NCBI GenBank assembly: GCA_963662155.1 | Contig: OY759273.1 | Coordinates: 30,694,036 to 30,758,035 of the forward strand | Direction of reading: 5' to 3' | From: Lamellibrachia columna | Taxonomy: Eukaryota > Annelida > Polychaeta > Sabellida > Siboglinidae | Length of the DNA: 64,000 nucleotides | Part shown: positions 24,850 to 36,559 of the stretch, piece after piece | Layout of the letters: each line of letters starts with the position of its first letter | Position numbering within the stretch: the stretch's first letter is position 1 | Translations under genes and position numbers: made by a program | Notes under the pieces: model-generated | Database searches by the model: none | Seen by the model: only the letters and a program-made list of their open reading frames with translations | Told to the model about the DNA's origin: nothing

Positions 24850-26760
24850 TTATCACATGGAAAAAGCAATGAGTAGTGGAGCTTCTTGTGCAATGATTAA
24901 CATATATGCTGATAAACAACATTTATTTATACACAGCTGATATAAACATTTTCTAGTATCTAGTTGTTTCCAGCACCCAGCAACGTTCTATTAACTGATT
25001 ATAGCTTTTATTATTATATTGTGGTTAGAATGTTATGGTCTTTTGAGGTCTCATTCAACTAGTTAGCTTTTTCGGAACTTTATCGCCAAGCCGACCTCAG
25101 TGGTTCCTTAACGTCCGAAATTGAGACGGGACCGACATTAACGTGATCTCCGAGTTACGAGGGGTATACAGTCCACAATGTTGAGAGCCAGGTTTATACA
25201 TCAAAAGTACAGTGTCCGGTTTGCGTCTTGAATTCAGAACGTTGGCATGAAATGCGGATGTGCTAATTACTAGGGTAACCTGGGGCAGCGCGGACTCTAA
25301 GGCCTAAGACCCTAAACGTTCAAATTGTGCATTATTAAACTACTTTAGCATGTATTTAATGTGTTCACATTATGGACAGATATAGGTGTTACCCATTGGA
25401 AAACTATCTTCAGTAAATAAGATATAAGATACATTGTGACCATGTGCGTGTGGGATAAGACATAGGGACCGTCTTGTCCCACATGCATGGGGACCGTCTC
25501 GCCCCACTGACACAACATGTTTCTTAACACATGCATGGGGACCGTCTCGCCCCACTGACACAACATGTTTCTTAACACCACGAATACTACACACAACAAA
25601 CTATTGCGCATTTTGTTTTGTTTGACCTGTCAACTGATTAATAATATTATCATGTCACAAATTAAGTCAATGATTCACACCGTTAAAAGTGAGTTTCAGC
25701 TTTTTACTATTGGCAAAATATTTGATCAGTTCATATAATAGTGCGTATAAAAGTTTTAAAACATACTGATGTAATTATGTATGTCTCGTGTTGCTGAGTT
25801 TTCCGGATGTGTATCAGATAGAAGTTAGCTGCCTTTTGCACCAGATTTGGAGATGTTCAGGGTTTTATATTTTGCGTACGTGGTGGGGGGCCGTCTTACC
25901 TCCAGGGGCCGATTTTTTACCCCCAGGGGCCGTTCATACTTGATGCCATGACTTTCTGTAATATGAAACCCAGCTACTTTTATTATATCATTCAGAACCA
26001 CTGTCAGAAGGGGCTGGATGAGAAACTATTAAACACAGATTCCTTGGCGAAGGATATGCTGAATAATATAGAGAACGCGTGTAGCACTTTTTTAGTGAAA
26101 GACGTGTTACTTCAATTGTAATTGAATTGTACACATTGTCGTACGAATAAATGTATAGTTTTACTATTACTACACCACAGGCTTCTAGTTTGCAATAATG
26201 CTGACACAGAGTTAAGAAGATTACGTGTTGTTTTATTCAATTGTAGTTTTGTTTATTAAACATTTGCATTACTATAATTGTTTTAGTCAATGTTGCAATA
26301 AATGGCACATGACAAATGTTTACTATTGTCTTTTCGTTTGGACATTTAGAGACACATTGAATTTAACATTCGAAGTTATACTTATGTGAAGAATACAAGA
26401 AAATACATAGGACTACTTTATCACGATTATATTTTCAACAAATCCGTATTAAAATTGGACACGGCCCAAGGCCGTATTCCTACCAAAAATCCGTATAGTA
26501 TACGGAAAATTCGTACGATATCGCATGTCTGAATTTTGGGTTGATTATATTAGGCCCTCGCTTAAAAATACAATATGGGTGTCCCAAATTACACCATTTC
26601 AAGTTTTTTGACAAAAAACGTCAAACGGGTGGGAAGGGGGATACTGCCTCCCGCACCTACCCTTCGAGGCACTTCGCGCCTCGTTTCGCGCCTTTTGACG
26701 CTATATACATTACCTTGGACCCCCCCGTTTTTCTAAACCCTGGATCAGCCCCTGTATAGT
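24850..26760. other. Intron 1 segment, no gene seen
   Basis: A 49-bp direct duplication (ATGCATGGGGACCGTCTCGC...) lies at about 25483-25580. The rest has no recognised element. Confidence 0.45.
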
Positions 26761-26769
26761 AATGACTTT

Positions 26770-27440
26770 TTCCAGCAAAACAGTTAAATTTTATTATCTA
26801 CGCCGATGATGTCACTCTCTCAAGTACCCTAGACTAATTTTCAACTCATTAAGAAAATGGAAGTGCAGAATTCTCTATCAACATAGAACTGCATAAAATC
26901 AGTGAATGGCTTAAGCTAAACAAATTATCTCTTAACCCAAAACTAAATATATTATGCTTTTCAAAACGGCTAGAAGAAAATGTGTAAAGCCACCGTTACT
27001 AAAAATAGATAATATAAATATGGATAGAGTTTATGAATTAAATTTTCTTGGATTAACTTTTAATGAAAAAATAACCTGGAAAAGCCATATTGAAAACATT
27101 TCAAATGGGTGTTCAATGACTTTAGGCATTCTCAATGGACTCAAACGATTATTACCTCTTGACATAAAGATTATGATGTACAACTCACTGACATTACTAC
27201 ATTTGAACTATGGCATAAAGAACTGGGGCTACAAATGTGACAGAATAAAAAATTGCTACAGAATGTCGTCCGAATATTAAGTGTAAGCTAATATAACGTT
27301 CACAATGAACCATTATTTAAAAGTTTAAATTATTAAAAATAGATACACATCTTAAAATTACAACAACTAAAAATATACTATAAATTAACATATAATAAAC
27401 TACCTGTCTACCAGACACTAATAACCCAACTTTAACATTG
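26770..27440 (+). mobile_element. LINE fragment, reverse transcriptase C-terminal part
   Basis: The plus frame at 26954-27240 reads MDRVYELNFLGLTFNEKITW then KSHIENISNGCS, LKRLLPLDIKIMMYNSL and HLNYGIKNWGYKCDRIKN. This is the thumb/C-terminal region of a jockey-type reverse transcriptase. An upstream IYADDV-like piece at 26795 is shifted. Both ends are lost. Confidence 0.8.
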
Positions 27441-28221
27441 ATGAAAGAACGTTGTTACATACTGGCGGCGTCTACTGTTGCTTGCGTTTTGGTACTTGTT
27501 CAAAAAACTGGTGCAATGTAAGAAAAACACGTACAGAAATGTTGTTTTGTTGGCAATAGCTGAGTTACCAGGTCCCATATTTCAGTCGCTAGGGGCGATA
27601 ATATCCGCTTAGGTCAGCTCAGAGACGCTGCATATGTGTGATAACAAGCATATTGAACCAGCAAACATGACAGTGTTAACGTGAAAAATCTGGGGTAAAC
27701 AAAACGGTAAGTTATGTGAAAGCATAACACCAAGAAGATGTATAAATAAGAAGATATAAATTTTCCATTTTATCACAACGGTAAAATTCACAGCTACCAA
27801 GACCCACGCATTTTACGTGAGACTCTGATCAACAACATTAAAAGGCGTCTGTTTTCAATCACCCAGTTGCCCTCCAATACCAAGGCCACATAGCGATTGA
27901 CACTTGTTTTGGATGGAATACCATTCAAAATAACATAAAATGTATTGCTTCAACGTTTTGAAAAATGTAAACAAACTCGGCTCTCGGTCACTTCTCCTGT
28001 GCTGCCCATGACAAATGGTCACGTTGTGGCAATCTCGGTAAAACGGCTCAGTTTAACCCACAAGTTACTAATGACCAAAGAAACGAAGAATTAAATCTAA
28101 ATATATTCACCATTATGTACATGTAATTAACTGTGAATAAAAAGTAAACATCTGCTTTCAAAAAGTGCTATATAGGCGTATTTTCTAATGGAAAGTTCAC
28201 TGCGTCTGGATTTATACTTAC

Positions 28222-28390
28222 CGGTAGCTCTCCAAGCGACCAGAAGGGGAACTTGGGGGTCTGGCAACTCAACTATTGGTGCTGGCGGAAATAATTTTGT
28301 ATTTGTATAGTGCATATCAAGTTTACGGCGTCTGGCATGCATCTTGCGGTTCCCGCACCTTTCTTGACATAACTTTTTTACTTAAACATT
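28222..28390 (-). CDS. Candidate unidentified exon in intron 1 of gene A
   Basis: An open minus frame (K-L-C-Q-E-R-C-G-N-R-K-M-H-A-R-R-R-K, later PPAPIVELPDPQVPLLVAWR) ends at a strong donor, ACCG|GTAAGTATAA, in phase 1 like the other exons of the gene. I recognise no domain and no clear acceptor, and it may be a transposon piece. Offered only as a place to look for a missing exon. Confidence 0.22.
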
Positions 28391-28459
28391 TTAAAATCAT
28401 CCCGGATGTCCCCGAACTCCGTCGTCTTTAATTACTTAACTACCATTTCTATATGTACA

Positions 28460-28720
28460 ATTAACTGCTCTGAGTAATCTGATTGCCATTCAACGCAACA
28501 AACTCCAGATGGACAATGAAGCCATTGGCTTAACGAGAGCCCCTTTTTTAAATACGTGTAACCCGCCCTTTTGAGATATTTGTCAGTTTGTTTTAAAACA
28601 TCCACACTGCAAGCATTTACATTCAACATATAATTTCTTCCATTCATTTATGTTCCTCTGTGAAAAACTGTCTTATATCCAATTTCATTGTTCTTTACTA
28701 ACGCTATTTCGTATATTCTA
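28460..28720 (-). mobile_element. LINE family X, 3' end fragment
   Basis: The minus frame reads Q-T-D-K-Y-L-K-R-A-G-Y-T and GLSLSQWLHCPSGVC, matching the C-terminus of the copy at 16280-16380. Confidence 0.7.
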
Positions 28721-28974
28721 TTGGGGGTTAGGCCTTCAACCAAGAGGCCGATTGTAGCAAGAGTGAGTATGAGTCCCACGCTGACATGTACCCCACCGAT
28801 AACGTGCGAAAATCAGCTTGCGTAATTAGAGTGGATATGTCTTTGATTCGGGGCAAGTGCGATGACCACCACATTCGGGTTTGTCATTTCTTAAATAATT
28901 GTCACCGTGTGCACAATCATTTTCCATGGAAAATGTATGTCTAACAGTAACTTTTCTACGAATCTGGCCAATGT

Positions 28975-29110
28975 AAACAAGCGTGACTGATGCATTGAGC
29001 GACGTGCCACAGCGCACCTGCACAAACGTCACTGACCGTGACCCAGCATGGAGCGACGTGTGACAGCGCACCTGCACGATCGTCACTGACCGTGACCCAG
29101 CATGGAGCGT
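28975..29110 (+). repeat. 59-bp direct duplication, GC-rich
   Basis: GCGACGTG...CAGCGCACCTGCAC...GTCACTGACCGTGACCCAGCATGGA occurs twice with few changes. Confidence 0.85.
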
Positions 29111-29284
29111 CAATGACCGTGAGCGCCGTTCCTCGATTACAACCTGGGACTGTCTCGGGTCTTCGGCTTAACTTAATCTCTGGTCAGTCCGAATTTACGT
29201 TTTCGGTTCATTTCGAGAACATTTCCTGATATTAAGAATGTTTCTATGACCAACATATTTTTAACTTAGTTCAAAAGTGTGTAT

Positions 29285-30520
29285 TTATTATTATTATTAT
29301 TATTATATCGGAATTTATATAGCGCCCGAATCCAATTAAGATAAAATGTTCTCAGGCGTTTTACATAAAACTGCATAAATTAAATAAAACCATAAAATGT
29401 AGATTATTTTAAAAGTAGATAGTGTAAAGGAGCTGATTTAAACATAACAAATAAATAAACACAGATATTACACTTATAGTACACACATGAATAAAACATT
29501 ACGAATAAGTCATTGGTATACAGCGATGTCATTAAAACGTCAAACGAGATAACGTCAGTCGTATGCCAATTTAAAGAGATGTGTTTTAAGCGTCTCTTGG
29601 AAGAGCTGAAAGTGTTCAGTTGTTTAATGTTCTCAGTCAAGTCGTTCCACAGTGTCGGCTGAAACAACGTTCACCATAAGTTGCAGTCCGTAATACAGGT
29701 ACGACGAGAAGTGACTTCTCCGTTGATCTTAAACTACGCGTTGATTGATGTTTCTGCATAAAGTCACTCATGTATGCCGGTGCCAATCCGTTGAGCACTT
29801 TATACGTGAAGGTGTTAACCTTAAAGTGGAGCTGGTATTTCACCGGAAGCCAATGTAGCTCACGTAACACAGGTGTTATATGTTCGCTCTTGCGTGACCT
29901 GATGATTAGGCGTGCAGCGCAATTCTGTATACGCTGCAATCGTTCAATTAGCACCTGAGGCAAACCTTGCAGTAGAACGTTTCCATAGTCCAGGCGAGAT
30001 GTTAACAGTGCCTGGACTAGAATCGTACAGGCGACATTTGTGATGTATTGCCTGAATTTGCCAATATTTCGGATGTGGTAGAAACAGGACTTTGAGATCG
30101 CATTCACCTGTTTCTCCATTGTCAAGCCGCTGTCAATAATAACTCCAAGATTTCTCACGGATTGCACAGCATGTAATAGTCTGCCTCCGATCGTGAGGGA
30201 CAAGTCGTTCACCCGACGAATTCGGTGTTTGGATGAAAACACAATGAGTTCGCTTTTTACTTGGTTCAGTTTTAGCATGTTTCTGTTCATCCACCCGCCA
30301 ACATCCGCCACAAAGGCATAAATGGCTGACCTTTCACTGGCCCAGTTCTCGTTAGGCTTGATGGACAATTATATTTGTGTGTCATCTGCATAACAGTGGT
30401 AGCGAAGATTATATTTCTTCACTATATCACCAACTGGTTTAGTGTATATGCAGTACAGTTTCGGTCCCAACACAGATCCTTGTGACACGCCGCAACATAG
30501 ATGTGCATTAAACAAAGTTG
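29285..30520 (-). mobile_element. CR1/L2-like LINE, 3' half with (TAA)n tail
   Basis: The minus strand shows GVSQGSVLGPKLYCIYTKPV at 30500-30440, YHCYADDTQI (catalytic YADD) near 30400-30370, then a long open frame of 243 codons (30368-29637) with NRNMLKLNQVKSELIVFSS, VRNLGVIIDSGLTM, LVQALLTSRLDYGNVLLQGL, IERLQRIQNCAARLI and LHWLPVKYQL. A single stop just after YADDTQI and a shift near 29640 break it; LWNDL follows in the next frame. The element ends in ATT repeats at 29286-29310. The best-preserved element in the window. Confidence 0.9.
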
Positions 30521-30943
30521 CGGAGCCGACAGAGACACATTGTACATGTTACACGGCCGAAACTCGGTCGTAAATTTACTAGTTATTCGATAATGATCGT
30601 GGGAATCCGTTACTACGATGGAGCTGCTATCCATGACATCCATGATGGTTCTGCCCGTCTAAGCGTGGAAATGACATATGTCAAAGAAGTTGTTGCATCA
30701 ACCAATCGTTTGCTTCGATGTTTTGAATCGTAACTGCGCGGAATACATGTCATTTATTAAAACATTATCCAAGATACATTGGACACCCGCCGCTGGCTAG
30801 TGAAACAAACAAATTAGTGTCCAGCTTATGGACCAGGTATTGATGTATAGACGGTGTAAATGTAACGAGTATATGACATTGTCTCTGACTTAGCGTAGGG
30901 AACTGCTAACATATGATGTGCCAACTTAACATAGACAACTCAC

Positions 30944-31034
30944 CTGTCCCGAGAGCAATAACCCGGGGTTGAAGTGCGCAGAATGCTGTGATCGCCACGG
31001 CGAACGTCAACGCCAACACTCTGTGCTTATTCAT
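30944..31034 (-). CDS. Signal peptide exon, start of gene A
   Basis: ATG at 31034 (context CTGACCATGA) opens 30 codons: M-N-K-H-R-V, then a hydrophobic core LALTFAVAITAFCAL and QPRVIALGT. The exon ends at a consensus donor, G|GTGAGTTG, in phase 1, which is exactly the phase of the first FTP exon. A basic start, a hydrophobic stretch of about 15 residues and a small residue near the end fit a secretory signal. Earlier start codons are not in frame nearby. The link to exon 16480 across 14 kb is inferred from phase, strand and sense. Confidence 0.72.
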
Positions 31035-31074
31035 GGTCAGTCAAGCAATGTTCAGGCGGTCGTATACCAAGCAT

Positions 31075-31081
31075 CTTATAC
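31075..31081 (-). promoter_or_regulatory. TATA-like box upstream of gene A start
   Basis: The minus strand reads GGGTATAAGATG 41-47 bases before the ATG. If it is used, transcription would start about 12-15 bases before the start codon. Position and word fit; nothing else supports it. Confidence 0.4.
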
Positions 31082-31391
31082 CCAGCCAGTTAACCAAAGC
31101 TATCTTGTGTGGTCATTGTTCATGTTTAATCGTGGTCACGATTTAAGGTTAGTTGGGTGCGCTGAACCCAAAACATCATGTTGAAAAACTGTGGGACGGG
31201 TTCTTAACCCCAACAATTACCAAAAACAAAATGGTGCGGATTTGCCACCGAAATCGACAAACACTCTTTTAATTATAACTATATACATACCTGTTCTTGC
31301 TGGTTCTTTTTTCTTGTGTTTGCATTAAGTTGAATATTTTTTCTTACAGGTTTTTCTACTTTGTATTTTTAACTCCTTGCCGTAGTTCTAT

Positions 31392-31684
<293 letters not shown>

Positions 31685-32098
31685 GTCTGTTTTTGGACCA
31701 ATAAAGGTATTATTATTATTATTGTAATTGGTATAATAACGATCACATAATAAATATAAGCATACAGTTTCCCTATATTGGCCATAAGGCTTCTAATGGT
31801 GGCACTCGATTTTTCGTAACATGATTTGGTTGTCTAGCAACATGACTGCTATGAAGGTTTTACTTACCAACGGGTGTAATAATATCCATAGAGGTAATAT
31901 AATCTTATAGTCATAAGATTAAACGATAAGTAAGCTTGACTCGTTCCGTACCACCCCTCTGAACTGCCAAAACATTCGAACGTAGCACCTACGTATAATC
32001 AGCACTCGCTCTCATGCCTCACAATTCCCACGAATAGGACTGAATCAAACTTACTTAACATATCAACAGAAGTCGAGGCGTCGGCTAGTCATGGCAAA

Positions 32099-32460
<362 letters not shown>

Positions 32461-32521
32461 GAGTGCCTTGACAATCCGGCTAGTAGGGCTAGCCTAGCCT
32501 GAGCCACGGCCGATCAACGCT

Positions 32522-33149
32522 AACTTCACTAAGTGTGTATTCTGTGTAATACCTAACTACACTACGTGTATATTCTGTGTAATACCTAACTTCACTACGT
32601 GTATATTCTGTGTAATACCTAACTTCGCTACGTGTATATTCTGTGCAATACCTAACTTCACTACGTGTATATTCTGTGCAATACCTAACTTCACTATGTG
32701 TATATTCTGTGTAATACCTAACTTCACTACGTGTGTATTCATTGTAATACCTAACTTCACTACGTGTGTATTCTGTGTAATACCCAACTTCACTACGTGT
32801 GTATTCTGTGTAATACCTAACTTCACTTCGTGTGTATTCTGTGTAATACCTAACTTCACTTCGTGTATATTCTGTGCAATACCTAACTTCACTACGTGTA
32901 TATTCTGTGCAATACCTAACTTCACTATGTGTATATTCTGTGTAATACCTAACTTCACTACGTGTGTATTCATTGTAATACCTAACTTCACTACGTGTGT
33001 ATTCTGTGTAATACCCAACTTCACTACGTGTGTATTCTGTGTAATACCTAACTTCACTTCGTGTGTATTCTGTGTAATACCTAACTTCACTTCGTGTGTT
33101 TTCTGTGTAATACATAACTTCACTACGTGTGTATTCTGTGTAATACCAT
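32522..33149. repeat. 33-bp minisatellite, 19 copies, with 231-bp higher-order repeat
   Basis: Unit: TAATACCTAACTTCACTACG plus TGTGTATTCTGTG. Variant units (CCCAACTT at 32781 and 33012; TTCATTGTAA; CACTATG) recur in the same order 231 bp apart, that is every seven units. The length is a multiple of three and the unit has no stop in several frames, so long frames of 208 and 231 codons (minus) and 151 codons (plus) arise; I do not regard them as genes. Confidence 0.93.
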
Positions 33150-33159
33150 AATGTTGTGT

Positions 33160-34240
33160 AGTCAAAAAATAAAAGAAATTTGGTCGAAATAATTGATTAT
33201 GAGTAAGTTTATCTTCAGGTTTCAACGAATGTTGTTGAAAACCAACCGCCATATTTTACGACAGGTGTCACACGATATTGCCATTTTATAACAAATAGGT
33301 TATACTGTTATATGTGTGCCTGATTCTTGTTAAGTAACTTTAATAATATACATATAAAACTTATTATAAACATGAAATATGTGTTTATTGCATTTTATAA
33401 GATTCCGAATATCATCGGAGACGTTTTCGACGGTCGGAGTTTCCCCAAATGCGTAATTTCAGAAATACCACATTATGTACAAAGACGAACGCGCTGATCT
33501 TGCTACTGAAGGTTGGCTTGATAAAAGCAGCAGCACATCGGCCAGCATATGGGCCAATAATTCATAAGTCAGCCCACCGCTTGCGAGCAGTTCAAAGTGC
33601 ATTGATAAATCCCGAGTCAAATAGGGTCACCGCGAGCAGTCTCGATATTCATTCCTTGGGCCTTTGCTTCCTTTGTCCACCAAAGCAATTCCAGCACGCC
33701 TTTCCCTGAGGCAGTGATTGATATCTTCAACTTAATTTATGGCCCACATCCAACTGGCAGTCACAGTAACATTGAACTGACTGCGCTATATAATCCAGTA
33801 TTAGTTGAGTTTGCTCCATTCCACAGGTGTCATGCTAGCGAAAAGGAATGTTTGTATAGCTGCATATACTGCCCGCTTCTAGATATAGATGTTTCAATCA
33901 TTGGGACTGTCTGGTTTTCATATAGCCTTTTCCACGAAGTTGACCTATTGTCAACTCCCACTACTTAGTTATTTTCCTCATCAATCCTTTTAAACAAACA
34001 ACTTACCCCCTGCTAAAATTAAAGGGGTATACGCTATTGCCAGAAATCGCTCCGCAATCCACACCAGCAACGTCAATCAAAGAAATAGGTAAACGGCAAT
34101 AGGTCCGACCCCAAGGCTCTACGCGAACCGTCCTTGAATCGGATCAAAGTGAGCGGTTATTGACTCGCTTCTTCAATACGTGGGAGCTATGCAAAAAATT
34201 CTTATTTCAAACGCAACCCCAGTTAGCAAAAATAGCATAT
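33160..34240. other. Intergenic stretch, nothing recognised
   Basis: Open frames at 33449-33968 have no domain, start context or splice signals that I can support. Confidence 0.4.
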
Positions 34241-34307
34241 TTTGACATCTATAAGACGCCTAATTTAATTTATTTATTTAATAACAGTCAAATATTGGTG
34301 GCCAGTG

Positions 34308-34440
34308 AAAGTGACGTCTACATTTAGACGTCAATTTTTAGACGTCAACAAATATACCTGTTTTAGGCTTCGATATTGAAACGCATTTTAGATGTCAAAA
34401 CCTAGACGTCGAAAAGATGTAAATGTACGTCTAAAAACTT
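34308..34440. repeat. Cluster of TAGACGTC-type palindromic words
   Basis: GACGTC or ACGTCTA occurs at least five times in about 130 bases (34312, 34327, 34340, 34406, 34427). The words are partly self-complementary. It could be a decayed MITE or a cluster of bZIP-like sites; neither is shown. Confidence 0.45.
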
Positions 34441-34760
34441 CAATCATCCGCGTGTTTTACACGCGCTTCACTGGGTCCTACAGATGGTGGCAATTAGACA
34501 TACTACACCACAACAAGCTTACTCATGCATTTGACCGGAGATGTTTTACATTGCATCTTTACCACATACAAGTATAACTATATACACGTACCTTTGTTTT
34601 GTGCAATGCAGCAAATTCCTTATATATGCAGTATCGACCAACTGGTGAGAATGTGATGTGCATCATTCAAATTAACATGCTTAAAAATGTATTGGTACTG
34701 TTATTTAAATATGTTATTAGTATATTGCGATTTTCTTCAACCATAACTATTTTGATTACT

Positions 34761-34799
34761 TACTCAACGTTTCGACTGCCATCAACAGCCTTCATCAGG
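34761..34799 (-). ncRNA. Hammerhead-ribozyme-like core
   Basis: On the minus strand CTGATGA (34798-34792) is followed after one A by GGCTG (34790-34786), a seven-base loop, CAGTC (34778-34774) and GAAAC (34773-34769). GGCTG and CAGTC pair (one G-U) as stem II. CUGAUGA and GAAA are the conserved core of hammerhead ribozymes, known from Penelope-like retroelements and retrozymes. One extra A after the first core box is unusual by the textbook consensus, and stems I and III are not clear, so activity is open. Confidence 0.5.
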
Positions 34800-34967
34800 A
34801 ATTATGGGACATCCAGTTCTTCCTCTGCTCGCCAGTTTGTACAGTCATGTACCCCTCTAGTTATAGCAGGGAGACAAGTTGTGTGTAAACGGGTTGATGA
34901 AGGAAAACAACATACATTAAATAAGTGTATATTCCACCTGTACGTTGTAACACGCACACAAACATAC

Positions 34968-35077
34968 GCACACGCACACGCACACGCACACGCACACGCA
35001 CACGCACACGCACACGCACACGCACACGCACACGCACACGCACACGCACACGCACACGCACACGCACACGCACACGC

Positions 35078-35125
<48 letters not shown>
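34968..35125. repeat. (CACACG)n then (CA)n microsatellite
   Basis: About 20 hexamers followed by about 21 CA units. The His-Ala and Arg-Thr frames are artefacts. Confidence 0.97.
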
Positions 35126-35127
<2 letters not shown>

Positions 35128-35149
35128 CTGGTAATTGGATCATCTAGTA

Positions 35150-36060
35150 TTCCAGGCTAATCTGTAGCTACCTCAACAAAAACTGTGCATCAGAAATGAT
35201 TTAAACTGTCAACACATGTGACAATATCACCAGTGATATATTCAACGAAGTACAGATCAGAACAGCTCCAAATTATACTGAAGCTCCGAACTCACGCAGA
35301 ATAACGTCAGTGACCAAACAAATCGAAAACACTGATTATCAACGAAATATATAGTGAGGTGATTCTGACCAGTGATTCACAAACATAATAGGACTACTAT
35401 TCAAGAAAACTGTCTTCAAGACACTTCAAAATAGGTCAAACTAAATCATTTTAATAAAGTAGCAATCACTCAGAATATATTATAACAACGGTCCATGATA
35501 TTTATACGTTAAATGTGTTACGTTTTGACATACTTCCGATAGTGTTAGTAATGTGCAGTGGCGTATTGTTGCGAACACATTCGATTAAGCGTAGCAATTT
35601 TGTATGATGGTGTCTTTTCTCAAAACATGCTTTCGTCGTTCTTGGAAAAAAATGCCCTTTTGGTGGTTAACCTCTGGTGTGTCCATCATTAAAAGGAAAT
35701 TACCATTTTATAGAAAACTGCCATTTGGGAACATTGTCAATTGTCTGCTCTTTTACAGCATACTTTACTTTACTCCTAGCTAAGTGATGACATGCAATGC
35801 AAGTAATTGCAGCTATCAGTATTACGGTGGCAGCGCGTCATATCAGCGTCATATTTTTATTCTATATTTAGCACACACGGGGCAATCTAGAATGCCTGGG
35901 CAATAAAGTCGCGGAAAGACGGCAGCATCCACGCCCTTCCCGCCGCACGAATTACCTTGCTTTGTCACGTCTATTGATAGTTCAACGCCAGCAACAGTTT
36001 TCGAATTAAGAGCTATCATGTGAACAAAGTGCAAAACGTGCACGCTGTCCTCTGATCACG
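35150..36060. other. Intergenic stretch, nothing recognised
   Basis: A Cys-containing minus frame at 35849-36043 has no recognisable domain. Confidence 0.4.
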
Positions 36061-36530
36061 TAAAGTAGAACATTGACGAACTTGCAAGCAAACGCGTGCT
36101 TAACCGACGGCGAAGGAATAATGCCGATTGAACTGATGTGTGCTCTTGTGCACCCGTTAGTAAACAAGCCGTCTCAGTACAAAGACACGATAAGCAATTA
36201 CCGCCCAGTCAGCCATCTATCACATCTCTCAGATGTAATTGAAAAGGTGGCGGCCACCAGTTTGAATGTTCAGTTTGTCAGTCAATCACTGACTCATCCA
36301 TTTCAATCCGCTTACAAAAGAAGTCACTCGACCGATACCGCTCTTCTTCGAGTGGTGAACGAACTCTGGACGGCCCTTGACTGTCGGCAAGGGTCCATCG
36401 TTGTGCTGATCGACATAAGCGCCGCTTTAGGTAACATATATCACTCAATACTACTTGATTATGTCATTGAATTAAAGTCAACCGTCACTTATTTAGGTGT
36501 CCTTTTAGATCAATCAGTTCTAAACAAGCA
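36060..36530 (+). mobile_element. CR1/L2-like LINE fragment with internal deletion
   Basis: The plus frame reads YKDTISNYRPVSHLSHLSDV, SLTHPFQSAYKRSHSTDTAL, then IVVLIDISAALGNIYHSILL (the D-x-S-A-A-F-D region with the Asp lost) and then jumps to STVTYLGVLLDQS, which lies well after the catalytic box in complete elements. The gap is a deletion of about 200 codons. Inactive. Confidence 0.85.
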
Positions 36531-36559
36531 ACGTAATATCATTGATTAATATTATTCAT

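Noticed and set aside
30422..30760. Minus-strand frame with D-V-M-D-S-S-S-I-V-V-T-D-S-H as an exon of gene A
   Set aside because: It sits directly upstream of the CR1/L2 reverse transcriptase block and has no convincing splice sites; more likely a damaged part of that LINE.
32489..33252. Frames of 208 and 231 codons as repeat-protein genes
   Set aside because: They follow from a 33-bp stop-free tandem unit; no signal peptide, splice site or non-repeat flank supports them.
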